From Mesorhizobium sp. NFR06 (GTDB lineage: Bacteria; Pseudomonadota; Alphaproteobacteria; Rhizobiales; Rhizobiaceae): a stretch of DNA of 64,000 bases. The stretch spans positions 1 to 64,000 of the forward strand of contig NZ_FOVT01000024.1 in assembly GCF_900115245.1 (NCBI RefSeq), given 5' to 3'. Shown in pieces: positions 26,235 through 34,862 of the stretch. The notes beneath the pieces were generated by a model, which was not told the origin of the DNA, did not search any database, and saw nothing but the letters and a program-made list of their open reading frames with translations. Made by a program: the position numbers and the translations under genes. Numbering within the stretch: the first letter of the stretch is position 1; the number at the start of each line of letters is the position of its first letter.

Positions 26235-27004
26235 TGCTTCTTCGTGGCAGCCGTGATGCTTCACCCAGACTGGAATGAGATAGCATCCGGTGCCATGCCC
26301 CGCTTGCCGCAGCACGATGCGGCGAAATACTGGTTCATGGCCGTCAGTATTCTCGGAGCGTCGATATCGCCTTACCTTTCCATGTTCTATTCCTCGCGAT
26401 CGAGGATCAGTGGGACAAGAGCTATCTGGGCACCAATCGGGCGATTGCCGGGCTCGGCATGAGTTTCGGTGGGACGAATTTCGGTCGGCGTTCTGATCGT
26501 GGCAGCGCTGGTGCTCGGCGCCCATGGCGTGACCGAGGTGGGCGACTACGACCAACTACCGCTGATGCTGATCCCGATATTCGGATTCTGGGGTTTCATC
26601 CTTTCGTTGCATCGCTGACCATTGCCTGCTTCGGCGCCGCGCTGGAGGTGGCGTTGCAGCAGGCCTATCTCGTCGCCCAGAGCTTCGGCTGGACCTGGGG
26701 TGAGGATCTCAGGTCGCGCGACGATCCCGGCTTCAGCCTGGTCTACACGCTGACGCTCATTCTTGCCGCCGTCCCGATAACGCTCGGTCTCGATCCGTTG
26801 AGGCTCACCATCTTCTCGATGGCGTTGACCGCGGCCAGCCTGCCGTTGACGGTCGTGCCCCTCCTTTTCTTGCTGAATGACGACCGCTATGTCGGCGAGC
26901 ACCGCAACGGTCTCGTTTCGAACGCGGCGGTGATCTTCGTCATCGCGCTCGGTTTCGTGCTCGCGGTGATGACCAATCCGCTGCAGACCTTCGGAGGCAC
27001 CTGA
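26235..27004 (+). pseudogene. Nramp-related transporter, 5'-truncated and frameshifted copy
   Basis: The remnant begins inside helix 5 and matches the intact transporter at 11720-12940 from its residue about 155 to the end: YWFMAVSILGASISPYLSMF, MSFGGT, then FGWTWGEDLRSRDDPGFS and RLTIFSMALTAASLPLTVVP. Frameshifts occur near 26395, 26475 and 26600. It ends FGGT-stop exactly as in the intact copy. With the next two remnants it is a full second copy of the Nramp-PRC-PRC unit that has decayed. Confidence 0.85.
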
Positions 27005-27359
27005 TGCAGCTCCTGCGCGATAAACAAACAGGTCGTCGACCGTGAGCAGGTCAAGATCGGCAAGGTGGACGGCGTGGTCGCCGAACTAAGGCCGGGCAAG
27101 CCGCCCAAGGTCATTGCCGTCGAACTCGGCTCGATCGCGCTGGCGCGCCGGCTTGGCGCCCGGCCCGGGCGGTGGGTAGCCGCGGCTCGCGGCAAGGCTG
27201 AGCGACAAGCCCCAGGCGCGGCCGCATCGGATAGCGTGGAACAAGGTGCGCGACATCGGAGCGGAGACCGAAGTCGACATCGACGTGCGCCGGACCAAAA
27301 TCTTTGCCTGGGAGGTCTGGCTGCGCGAACGCGTCGTCGGCACGATCCCGGGAGCGTGA
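27004..27359 (+). pseudogene. PRC-barrel-like protein A, decayed copy
   Basis: ATG 27004 is followed by LLRDKQ, then a shift to VVDREQVKIGKVDGVVAEL, KVIAVELGSIALARRLGARP, another shift to PHRIAWNKVRDIGAETEVDI and a stop at 27357-27359. It is the counterpart of 12940-13302 with at least two frameshifts. Confidence 0.8.
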
Positions 27360-27361
27360 GC

Positions 27362-27687
27362 GTGGCGACAGTAAATCTCGATCATCTGGCCGGCAGGCGC
27401 GTGTTCTCCGAACGCGGCAGGAGCATCGGCCATATCGAGGAGATCATCGCCGAGCGGGACGGCGACGACCTCGTCGTCGTCGAATTCCATGTTGGTATCT
27501 TCGCCGCCTTTGAGCGCTTGTCCGCTTCCACTGTTGGCACCGCGTTGCTCGACTTTTCAGGGCTGCGTCGCGAGCTCTCTATCGTATTCCCTGGGACAAG
27601 ATCGACGTTTCCGATCCGACGCGCCCGCGGCTGCCATGTCCAGACGGGGAGCTTGCCGTATCGAAGGCGCAGCCGGAAGTCATATGA
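27362..27687 (+). pseudogene. PRC-barrel-like protein B, decayed copy
   Basis: GTG 27362 opens VATVNLDHLAGRRVFSERGR, SIGHIEEIIAERDGDDLVVV, EFHVGIFAAFERLSAS, matching 13302-13670. A one-base loss near 27580 shifts the last third; in the other frame it continues YRIPWDKIDVSDPTRPRLPC and stops at 27685-27687. The first two thirds look well kept, so this decay seems recent. Confidence 0.75.
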
Positions 27688-27715
27688 CAATTTGCTAAAA
27701 AAGCTGCTCGGCCGG

Positions 27716-27740
27716 GGAACATCGCAGGCGGCGCGAAGTT
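27716..27740 (+). promoter_or_regulatory. EcfG-like promoter of the 27767-29701 operon
   Basis: GGAAC, 16 bases, AGTT, 27 bases before the ATG at 27767. The bases after it (CG) match the extended form AGTTCG seen at other candidates. Confidence 0.5.
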
Positions 27741-27766
27741 CGGATTGGTATCGAGGAGGCTGCGCC

Positions 27767-27841
27767 ATGAACAGTGTCATCTATCTCATCGGTCTGATCG
27801 TCGTCGTGCTCGCGGTGCTTTCCTTCCTCGGCTTTCACTAG
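27767..27841 (+). CDS. 24-residue single-pass membrane peptide
   Basis: ATG 27767 to TAG 27841. The peptide begins MNSVIYLIGLIVVVLAVL and ends SFLGFH: almost entirely one membrane helix. GAGGAGG lies 8-14 bases upstream, an excellent ribosome-binding site. The next gene begins nine bases after its stop, so it is the first gene of a stress envelope operon. Peptides of this kind are often missed in annotation. Similar short sequences occur in rhizobia as far as I recall; their role is not known. Confidence 0.75.
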   Translation: MNSVIYLIGLIVVVLAVLSFLGFH

Positions 27842-27849
27842 GAGGCACC

Positions 27850-28449
27850 ATGCAGCGCGACAACCATCTGGGCCGGCAGACTGCCGACTTCGCCAAGGCG
27901 AAGGATGAAATTTCTGACCGAATTCAGCAAGAAACCCGAAGCGCCGGCGAAGCGCTGCACGATGCCCGCGAGGAGGTCGCCCGCAGAGCTGGGGAGTATG
28001 CCGCCGAAGCCCAGCAGGCGGTCGCCGAAAAAGCCGGGCAGACGCAGCGCGATATCGCATCGAGCCTATCCGCATTTGGCGGCGCCCTGCGCGCCGCGAG
28101 CGATCACCTGGCCAGCAGCGACCAGAGCGCAGCCTCGAAATTCATGCAGGAAGCCGCGAGTGGACTGGAACGGCTGTCCTCCTCGTTGAAAGAGCAGCCG
28201 TTCGGACACGTGCTTGAAGAAGTTCAGTCCTTCGGCCGCCAGAACCCTGGAACGCTTCTTGCCGGCTCGGTTCTGGCCGGATTGGCCCTCGGACGATTCA
28301 TAAAGGCTTCTCCACCTGGTATGCGCCGACCAACGCACGGTCCAGCCGGGCTAAGGCAAGCCAGTGCGGAAACCAGCGGGTTGTCAAATGATGCGGCACC
28401 CACCTCCAAAGGCGGTGTTCCCAAGAAGGCAGCGGAGCTCAAGGAATGA
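27850..28449 (+). CDS. YqjD/ElaB-like membrane-tethered helical protein
   Basis: A 199-residue protein. The first 110 residues are a long, charged amphipathic helix region (DEISDRIQQETRSAGEALHD, AREEVARRAGEYAAEAQQAV), then GHVLEEVQSFGRQNPGTLLA and a single hydrophobic segment SVLAGLALGRFIKAS, followed by a disordered tail. This is the layout of YqjD/ElaB-like proteins, which in E. coli anchor ribosomes to the membrane in stationary phase; the homology is by architecture. Its stop overlaps the start of the holin-like gene. Confidence 0.65.
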   Translation: MQRDNHLGRQTADFAKAKDEISDRIQQETRSAGEALHDAREEVARRAGEYAAEAQQAVAEKAGQTQRDIASSLSAFGGALRAASDHLASSDQSAASKFMQEAASGLERLSSSLKEQPFGHVLEEVQSFGRQNPGTLLAGSVLAGLALGRFIKASPPGMRRPTHGPAGLRQASAETSGLSNDAAPTSKGGVPKKAAELKE

Positions 28450-28838
28450 ACACTCAGGACAACGCAAGTCTCGGCACCTTAGTCGCCGATCTGGTGCAGC
28501 AGGTGAGTACGCTCGTGCAAACCGAGGCCAGGCTCCTAAGAGCGGAAATCTCGGAGAACGCAACCAAGGCTGGCGCAGGCGCCGTCGAGGTGCTGGGCGG
28601 CGCGATATGCCTGCTCGCGGCGCTGCTGGTTTTGCTGCAGGCGCTTGTGATTGCCCTGGCGCGACTTGGGCTTGGCGCTGGTTGGTCCGCCTTGCTCGTT
28701 GGCGTGGTCGTTGCGGCGCTGGGCGTGTTCCTGTTGCGGACGGGCATGGCAAGCATGGCACCTTCCGAACTCGCGCCGGACCGCACACAGGAACAGCTCA
28801 AGCGTGACGTGAAAGTCATCAAGGAACAAGCCAGATGA
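28446..28838 (+). CDS. Phage-holin-like protein (YqjE/PF07332 type)
   Basis: A 130-residue protein with an amphipathic N-terminus (LVADLVQQVSTLVQTEARLL), two membrane helices (AGAVEVLGGAICLLAALLVL and SALLVGVVVAALGVFLLRTG), and a charged C-terminal helix (QEQLKRDVKVIKEQ). This is the putative actinobacterial-holin-X/YqjE family. Such proteins accompany YqjD-like and DUF3618 proteins in proteobacterial stress operons. Overlaps four bases with both neighbours, so all three are translationally coupled. Confidence 0.8.
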   Translation: MNTQDNASLGTLVADLVQQVSTLVQTEARLLRAEISENATKAGAGAVEVLGGAICLLAALLVLLQALVIALARLGLGAGWSALLVGVVVAALGVFLLRTGMASMAPSELAPDRTQEQLKRDVKVIKEQAR

Positions 28839-29701
28839 GCGAGAAATCCGCAGCCGAACTCGAACGCGAGGCCGAGGCCACGCGCGCAAGGGTGGTGGCT
28901 ACCGCCGACTCCATTCGCGACAAGATGACCCCCGGCCAGCTCTTCGACGAGTTCGCTGGGCTTTTCAGGGGGGGTGTAGGCTCCGATATACTCCACAATC
29001 TGAAGGTCCAAGTGCGGGACAATCCGTTGCCGCTGACCGTAATTGGCGTCGGCCTAGCCTGGCTGATGCTTGGCAGCGGCGCTCCCGCCCCTACAGCAGG
29101 TACGGGTGCTGCGGCGCATCGGGGCCGTGGCATGGAGCACGGAGCATTCGAGGCCGGGATCGGTTCGACGGCTTCCGGGGCGGCGTCCTCTTTTAGCGAA
29201 TCGGCCACCCGGGCAGCCGGGACTGTCTCGGGAATGGCAAGCGAAGCGGCACGAACCGTATCAGGCATGGCAAGCGGCGCAGCGGACGTGCTTACGGACT
29301 CGGCGGCAGCTACGGCCGATATAGCAACGAGCGCCAGCCGCTCCGCGCAGGAGCTTTTGCACAATCAACCTCTGGCGGTAGCTGCTGTAGGGCTCGCGCT
29401 CGGAGCCGCGATCGGGGCCATGCTGCCTCACACGCAAGTCGAGGACGAGCAGCTGGGCGGCTATCGCGAAAAGCTTCGGGAAAATGCCGAGGCCACGCTT
29501 GAAAAAGGCCTCGATGCTGCAAAGCAAGTCGCGGCCGAAGCCTATGAGACGGCGAGTGACGAAGCCGGGCGGCAGGCCACGCGCGAAGGCACGCTGGCTG
29601 AGAAGGCCAGCGGGGTCGTGAAGGCGGCGGCCGACAAGACCGACGAATCCACTCGCGAGAAGCTTTCCGATGCCGAACCCTCGCCTGCCAAGACGTCCTG
29701 A
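28835..29701 (+). CDS. DUF3618 protein
   Basis: A 288-residue protein. The N-terminus (ELEREAEATRARVVATADSI RDKMTPGQ) is the DUF3618 motif; a hydrophobic segment follows (PLTVIGVGLAWLMLG), then an Ala/Ser/Gly-rich stretch with repeated SGMAS-type units (two copies of AARTVSGMAS-like repeats), a second membrane segment (PLAVAAVGLALGAAIGAM) and a charged helical tail rich in Ala and Glu. Probably tied to the inner membrane, last gene of the 27767 operon. Role unknown; usual partner of the YqjD and holin-like genes. Confidence 0.8.
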   Translation: MSEKSAAELEREAEATRARVVATADSIRDKMTPGQLFDEFAGLFRGGVGSDILHNLKVQVRDNPLPLTVIGVGLAWLMLGSGAPAPTAGTGAAAHRGRGMEHGAFEAGIGSTASGAASSFSESATRAAGTVSGMASEAARTVSGMASGAADVLTDSAAATADIATSASRSAQELLHNQPLAVAAVGLALGAAIGAMLPHTQVEDEQLGGYREKLRENAEATLEKGLDAAKQVAAEAYETASDEAGRQATREGTLAEKASGVVKAAADKTDESTREKLSDAEPSPAKTS

Positions 29702-29781
29702 TTGCATTTCGGAAGGCACGTTCAAGAAACAGTCCACGCCGCCGAGGAGTGGGGCGCGCCAGACTGAAGGAGACCGATGAA

Positions 29782-30291
29782 ATGCCAGAATCGCGCGAAT
29801 GGCTTATCCAATGGCTGAGAGACGCTCACGCAATGGAGGAACAGGCAGAGACGATGCTATCAGGCCAACTGAGCCGGATAGAGAGCTACCCTGAACTGGG
29901 CGAGCGAATTCGCAGCCATCTGGAAGAGACCAAAGAGCAGGCGATGCGGCTAAAGACCTGCCTGGATGCCCTTGGTGAAGGATCGTCCATGTTGAAGGAC
30001 GCACTCGGCAAGCTCACCGCCACGGCACAGTCGCTCAGCGGCGTGTTTGCCGGCGACGAGGTCATGAAAGGCTCTTTGGCGAGCTACACGTTCGAACATA
30101 TGGAAATTGCGTCCTATTCGATCCTCATCGCCGCGGCAAATGCCGCGGGCGAGGCGGAGATCGCTCGCCTGTGCGAACAGAATTTGCGCGAAGAGGAGGC
30201 CATGGCGGAGTGGCTGAAGAACAATCTGCCGCAGGTTACGATGCAGTTCCTGACACGGGCAGACGTCGACAGCGACAGTGCGAAACGCTGA
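29782..30291 (+). CDS. DUF892 (YciE-like) ferritin-like protein
   Basis: A 169-residue all-helical protein: WLIQWLRDAHAMEEQAETML, HLEETKEQAMRLKTCLDALG, TFEHMEIASYSILIAAANAA and CEQNLREEEAMAEWLKNNLP. These are the four helices of the ferritin-like DUF892 family, with Glu and His residues for a di-metal centre. YciE of enteric bacteria is a stress protein. ATG 29782 follows AAGGAG. A truncated relative lies at 1903-2223. No EcfG motif was found directly before it, but the DUF3618 operon ends 80 bases upstream and may read through. Confidence 0.85.
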   Translation: MPESREWLIQWLRDAHAMEEQAETMLSGQLSRIESYPELGERIRSHLEETKEQAMRLKTCLDALGEGSSMLKDALGKLTATAQSLSGVFAGDEVMKGSLASYTFEHMEIASYSILIAAANAAGEAEIARLCEQNLREEEAMAEWLKNNLPQVTMQFLTRADVDSDSAKR

Positions 30292-30434
30292 CTTAGGACA
30301 GACCGGGGTCAGGAAAACAATCGGAAGGCCCACCGGTTGGGGTCGCGCTCGATCCTCCTCTGCCTCTGCCAGCATGTGGTTTCGGCTTGGGTTACTCGCG
30401 CCGCCGGACCCCGACATTGATTGCAGGCCCCCTT

Positions 30435-30459
30435 GGAACAATTTGCTGAACCAGGCGTT
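30435..30459 (+). promoter_or_regulatory. EcfG-type promoter of sensor kinase (perfect match)
   Basis: GGAAC, 16 bases, CGTT, 29 bases before the kinase ATG at 30489. A kinase gene transcribed by the general-stress sigma factor suggests feedback. Confidence 0.85.
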
Positions 30460-30488
30460 GGCTGCGGCCAAGGGGATCTCGCCCATCT

Positions 30489-33191
30489 ATGGAACAACGA
30501 GCTTTGTCATCCGGCATTTCTGGTGCCGAAATCGTATCTGATGAAAAGCCCCGGGAAGTAGACCTTCCGGCTCTCTATGTTGGCGGCGAGTATGAAGATT
30601 TTTTCGAGAATGCGGCCGTCGCTCTGCACCTGTTGGCGAACGATGGCACCATTCTGCGGGCCAATCGTGCGGAACTGGACCTGCTCGGCTATGCCGCGCG
30701 GGAATATATCGGCCGCAATATCCGGGAATTTCACGCCGATCCCGCAGTCAGCGACGACATTTTGAACCGCCTATCTCGGCACGAACCTCTGCAAAATTAC
30801 CGAGCCCGGTTGCGCGCCAAGGATGGCTCCAGCCGATGGGTCGAGATCACATCCAATGTGCGTTCGCTTGGCGGGCAATTCCTCAATACGCGCTGCATCA
30901 CGATCGACGTGAATGAAAAGGTCAAAGCCGAGGAGCTGTTGCGTGAACAGGAGCAGAGACTTGCCCTCACTTATCATAGCGCGGGTGTCGGAATCGTTGA
31001 GGCTGATGCCGAAGGCCGGCTGCTGCGGGTGAATGGGCATCTTTGCAGCCTTTTGGGCTTCACCCAGGAGGAGCTTGTCGGCCGGTCGGTTTTTGATCTG
31101 ACCTTTCCTCCCGATGCGGACGCCGATCGCGCGCAGTATCGGCAGCAGGTCGCCGGCAAGCTCGACAGCTACACGATCGAGAAGCGGTTCGTTCGCAAGG
31201 ACGGAACGCTTTTCTGGGCCATCGTGGCTTCTTCCAGCGTTCGCGACAGCCGCGGACAGTTTCGCTACGCGGTGCGGGTGCAGCACGATATCAGCGAGCG
31301 AAAGGAGATCGAGGCGTTACTCGGCCAAAGGGCCGAGGAGCAGGCTGCGCTGCATCGCTTCACGGAAGATCTGCAGCACTCCCACACGCAGGAAGACGTC
31401 TACGAGCCCGCGCTCGACGCCATCCGGCGAGCGCTATCATGCCAGCGTGCCTCTATCCTGCTCTTGGAGGGCGGGATCATGAAGTTTGTCGCCTGGCAGG
31501 GCTTGTCCAAGTCTTATCGCGACGCGGTCGAAGGTCATTCGCCCTGGTCTGCCACGGACCACGATCCGCAGCCGATTTGCCTTAGTGATGTCGAACATGC
31601 CGAGCTCCCCCACATTTTGAAACAGGCGATCCGGGCGGAGGGGATCGGCGCGGTCTGTTTCATTCCGATAACGGAGGGCGGGCGGCTGCTGGGCAAGTTC
31701 ATGGCCTACTTCGACGAGCCGCACGATTGCTCGGCAGGGCAGATTGAAGTGGCTCGGACAATCGCCCGCCAGCTGGGCTTCGGGATCGAGCGCGTCAGGG
31801 CACAAAACGCCGCCCAGCATCTGGCGGCGATCGTGGAATCTTCACACGACGCGATCGTCAGCAAGGGTCTAAACGGGATTGTATCGACTTGGAATCAAGG
31901 CGCCGAGCGGCTGTTCGGCTATTCGGCCGCGGAAATGGTCGGGACGCCTATCACCACGATCATTCCAGAAGATCGGCTGGACGAGGAACCCCTGATATTG
32001 GGCCGAATTCGCAACGGCGAACTTGTGGACCATTTCGAAACCGTTCGCCGTCGCAAAGACGGAACACTTGTGGATATTTCCCTGACAATATCGCCGGTGC
32101 GGGATGCGTCGGGGCGCGTGGTCGGAGCTTCCAAAATTGCCCGCGACATAACCGACAGAAAGGTAGCCGAAGAGAAGATCCGGGACAGCGAGCGCCACCT
32201 CCAGGACCTGCTCGCCGCCATCCCGGCCGCGATCTACACGACCGATCAGGCGGGCAAAATCACGTACTTCAACGAAGCGGCCGTGCAACTCGCCGGTCGA
32301 ACACCCGTGATCGGCAGTGACGAATGGTGCGTGACATGGAAGCTTTACTGGCCCGACGGAACTCCGCTTCCGCACGACCAATGTCCAATGGCCATCTCGC
32401 TGCGCGAGGGGCGACCCGTCCGGGGATACGAGGCAGTGGCAGAGCGGCCGGACGGCACCCGGGTTCCATTCATCCCCTATCCGACACCGATGCGAGATGC
32501 CGCCGGAAAGCTCATCGGCGGCATAAACATGCTGGTCGATGTGAGCGAGCGCAAGCAGGCGGAAACCCAGCAACGGATTCTGCTGGATGAGCTCAATCAT
32601 CGTGTGAAGAACAACATGATGATGCTGAAGTCACTGCTATCGATGGCGGCAAGGAACAGTCACAGTTCAGAGGCTCGAATTGTTCTGGACGAAGCCAGCA
32701 AACGGGTAGCGACCATGGCTGCCGCCCAGCGCGTTCTCTACGACACGCCCGACGCGCGCAACTTCAGTGCCCAGCCTTTCCTGGGTGCTGTTTGCGAGAC
32801 CGCAAAACAGATGTTCCCCACCGCGGTACATCTGATCTGCGAGGCAGATCCAATCCAACTGCCGAATGACATCGCTATGCCGTTAGCTCTCATCGTCAAC
32901 GAACTTTTGATCAACGCCGTAAAATATGGTTCGCAGGGTAAGGCGCAGGCAACGATCCGCGTCTTCCTGCGAAAAGACGGTCAAGGCAACAGACTGGAGG
33001 TCGAGGATGAGGGGCCAGGGTTCGACCTGAGTTCCGTCCGTCCGTCATCCTCGGGCCTACGGCTCGTCGAAGGCCTGGCGCGACAAATTGGTGGGACATT
33101 CGACGTTCGGCGAAATCCGTGTCGGTGCACCGTAAGTTTTTCTCAGACGCCCGAGGAGGTTGCCTTTGCGACCAAAAGCATCCTCACCTGA
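30489..33191 (+). CDS. PAS/GAF sensor histidine kinase (HWE/HisKA_2 type)
   Basis: A 900-residue cytoplasmic kinase. Order: PAS (about 35-140), PAS/PAC (160-270, ending VRVQHDISERKEIEALL), GAF (280-430), PAS (440-560, IVSTWNQGAERLFGYSAAEM), PAS (570-695), then the kinase core. The phosphoacceptor region is LLDELNHRVKNNMMMLKSLL and the ATPase has VNELLINAVKYG and EDEGPGF. Proteins of this family feed the general stress response through PhyR in many alphaproteobacteria. No membrane segment, so it senses cytoplasmic cues such as redox or light. It has its own EcfG promoter and overlaps the response regulator gene by 26 bases. Confidence 0.9.
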   Translation: MEQRALSSGISGAEIVSDEKPREVDLPALYVGGEYEDFFENAAVALHLLANDGTILRANRAELDLLGYAAREYIGRNIREFHADPAVSDDILNRLSRHEPLQNYRARLRAKDGSSRWVEITSNVRSLGGQFLNTRCITIDVNEKVKAEELLREQEQRLALTYHSAGVGIVEADAEGRLLRVNGHLCSLLGFTQEELVGRSVFDLTFPPDADADRAQYRQQVAGKLDSYTIEKRFVRKDGTLFWAIVASSSVRDSRGQFRYAVRVQHDISERKEIEALLGQRAEEQAALHRFTEDLQHSHTQEDVYEPALDAIRRALSCQRASILLLEGGIMKFVAWQGLSKSYRDAVEGHSPWSATDHDPQPICLSDVEHAELPHILKQAIRAEGIGAVCFIPITEGGRLLGKFMAYFDEPHDCSAGQIEVARTIARQLGFGIERVRAQNAAQHLAAIVESSHDAIVSKGLNGIVSTWNQGAERLFGYSAAEMVGTPITTIIPEDRLDEEPLILGRIRNGELVDHFETVRRRKDGTLVDISLTISPVRDASGRVVGASKIARDITDRKVAEEKIRDSERHLQDLLAAIPAAIYTTDQAGKITYFNEAAVQLAGRTPVIGSDEWCVTWKLYWPDGTPLPHDQCPMAISLREGRPVRGYEAVAERPDGTRVPFIPYPTPMRDAAGKLIGGINMLVDVSERKQAETQQRILLDELNHRVKNNMMMLKSLLSMAARNSHSSEARIVLDEASKRVATMAAAQRVLYDTPDARNFSAQPFLGAVCETAKQMFPTAVHLICEADPIQLPNDIAMPLALIVNELLINAVKYGSQGKAQATIRVFLRKDGQGNRLEVEDEGPGFDLSSVRPSSSGLRLVEGLARQIGGTFDVRRNPCRCTVSFSQTPEEVAFATKSILT

Positions 33192-33663
33192 ATCAAGCCT
33201 GGCGGGCGACATTACGCCTTCATTCAAGCCGCAGCTGGTTTTCTCTCGTGAAGACACAAGCGGAGGCCTGTCCGCATTAGCGGGTGATCGTGCGATCTTG
33301 ATTGTCGAGGACGATTTCTTGATCGCGCTCGACATAGAAGCCGGCCTGAGTGCTGCGGGTTTTTCCCTCGTGGGGCCAGCCACAAGCGCCGATGAGGCCA
33401 TAAGCGTGGCGCTTGCGATCAGGCCGGCGCTTGTCCTCATGGATATCCGCTTGCTTGGAAAACGCGACGGGATCGATGCGGCCCTGGAGTTATACCGCGA
33501 CCTCGGCATACGGTGCATCTTCACGACAGCGCATGGTGATCAGGACGTAAGGCTTAAAGCTGAGCCGGCTAGGCCCCTCGGATGGCTACAGAAGCCCTAT
33601 TCAATACCCACGCTAATACAAGCCGTTCGAAGCGCTTTCCAAGAATTGGACAAGGAGGGCTAA
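33166..33663 (+). CDS. Response regulator, REC domain
   Basis: A 165-residue protein with an N-terminal extension of about 45 residues and one receiver domain: acidic pair in LIVEDDFLIALDIEAGL, phosphoacceptor Asp in PALVLMDIRLLGKRDG, Thr in CIFTTAHGD, and Lys in WLQKPYSIPTL. No output domain, so it may act by phosphotransfer or by binding. The start is most likely TTG 33166, five bases after GAGGAGG; TTG 33160 is too close. It overlaps the kinase gene, indicating a cognate pair. Confidence 0.85.
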   Translation: MRPKASSPESSLAGDITPSFKPQLVFSREDTSGGLSALAGDRAILIVEDDFLIALDIEAGLSAAGFSLVGPATSADEAISVALAIRPALVLMDIRLLGKRDGIDAALELYRDLGIRCIFTTAHGDQDVRLKAEPARPLGWLQKPYSIPTLIQAVRSAFQELDKEG

Positions 33664-33899
33664 CTTCGAGGCTCTCGCTCTCATGGGCAGCCCGGGCCCG
33701 TTGAGCGCATCACGTCTGTATTTGGGATTCGGATCGCGTCGTATGGTGGCTCTTTGGGTCGGGTGGCCGTCTTCCACACATCGCTTTGATTGTCGGCTTA
33801 TGATGGGTCATTGACGTCCATGAGACAAAAGCGAAAACCACGCGGCGCTAAGCGCGATTGACGCATTTCACCTGTTGGAGAAATTATCTCGCCTCTGCT

Positions 33900-34729
33900 A
33901 CCGGGCTGCTGATGCTTGCGTTCGGCGGCATCACCGAAATCTGATGCCACTCTTCGCCATAGGAGCCTTCCTCACTTTCACGCTGTCGCAGGCCGCAGTG
34001 AGATTCACTGGGTGAGGGCGCTACGTGCACCCAAAGACGCAGATCGAGCCGGCAATCTCACGCATCTGGCGATCGACGCGCTTGGCGCTATAGTCAGCGC
34101 TGGCGTTCATCGTGCTCGTCGTGGGCAAGTTCAGCCGAAGGGTCTGGACTTCGGTGATCGTCATGCCGCTCGTGGTCGTTCTGCAGCGGCTGGTGCGGCG
34201 CTATTACGATCAGCTCGAAGCGAGCTTGCACAAGCCCGGGAAATCAGTCTCGGCAGCGCCGAGCCGCCTGTCGTTCTCGTGGTGACGCAGCAATTGAACA
34301 GGATGGCGAACAAGGCGCTGGGCTTTGCCTTTCGCTTGTCCCGCGACGTCATCGCCGCCCAGATGGCAAACTTGACCGGCGAAGAGAGCCATGTGGAACG
34401 CGAGATCCGCAACCGGTGGGCGAAGGATGGGGAAGCGCCGGCGGAAGCTTCCGGCCTGCGTCCGCCGCACTTGCTTCTTCCAAGCCCCGACTACCGGCTG
34501 ATGTACGGGCCGCTGCTCAAGGAGATCAGGGCGCAACGCGGCGAGTTCGACGCGCACCATTGCGGTACTCCTACCGAAGGTCGTGCCGCGCAATTGGTGG
34601 CAATATATGCTGCATACGCATCGCGCTCGCCGGCTGCACGCTAAGCTGCTCGAGTTCGGCGGTTCGAATATCGTGATAATTTCCATGCCCTGGTACCTCG
34701 AAGAACCGAAAATCGAAGAGGTCCATTGA
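33900..34729 (+). pseudogene. APC-family amino-acid permease, 3' remnant
   Basis: Fragments in three frames match the C-terminal part of large APC permeases: LMLAFGGIT, then MPLFAIGAFLTFTLSQAA, RALRAPKDADRAGNLTHLAI, PPVVLVVTQQLNRMANKALG, FAFRLSRDVIAAQMANLTGE and, near the end, WWQYMLHTHRARRLHAKLLE and FGGSNIVIISMPWYLEEPK. The last frame ends at TGA 34727-34729. Several frameshifts; the first eight helices are missing. Confidence 0.75.
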
Positions 34730-34789
34730 AGGTTCCGCTCTCTTCGTTGACCCGCTTCGCCGAAACTTTCGGCTCAGCGATCGAAAGTA

Positions 34790-34814
34790 GGAACGTTCCT
34801 TTTTCTCGATCATT
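34790..34814 (+). promoter_or_regulatory. Possible EcfG-like promoter of the sigma gene (weak)
   Basis: GGAAC, 16 bases, CATT, 49 bases before the TTG start of the sigma gene. Two bases of the four in the -10 match at the key positions, so this is only a candidate for autoregulation. Confidence 0.25.
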
Positions 34815-34862
34815 CTCTCTAGTCTGCACCTCATTCACTCCTACTTGCTGGGGGCCGGAACA

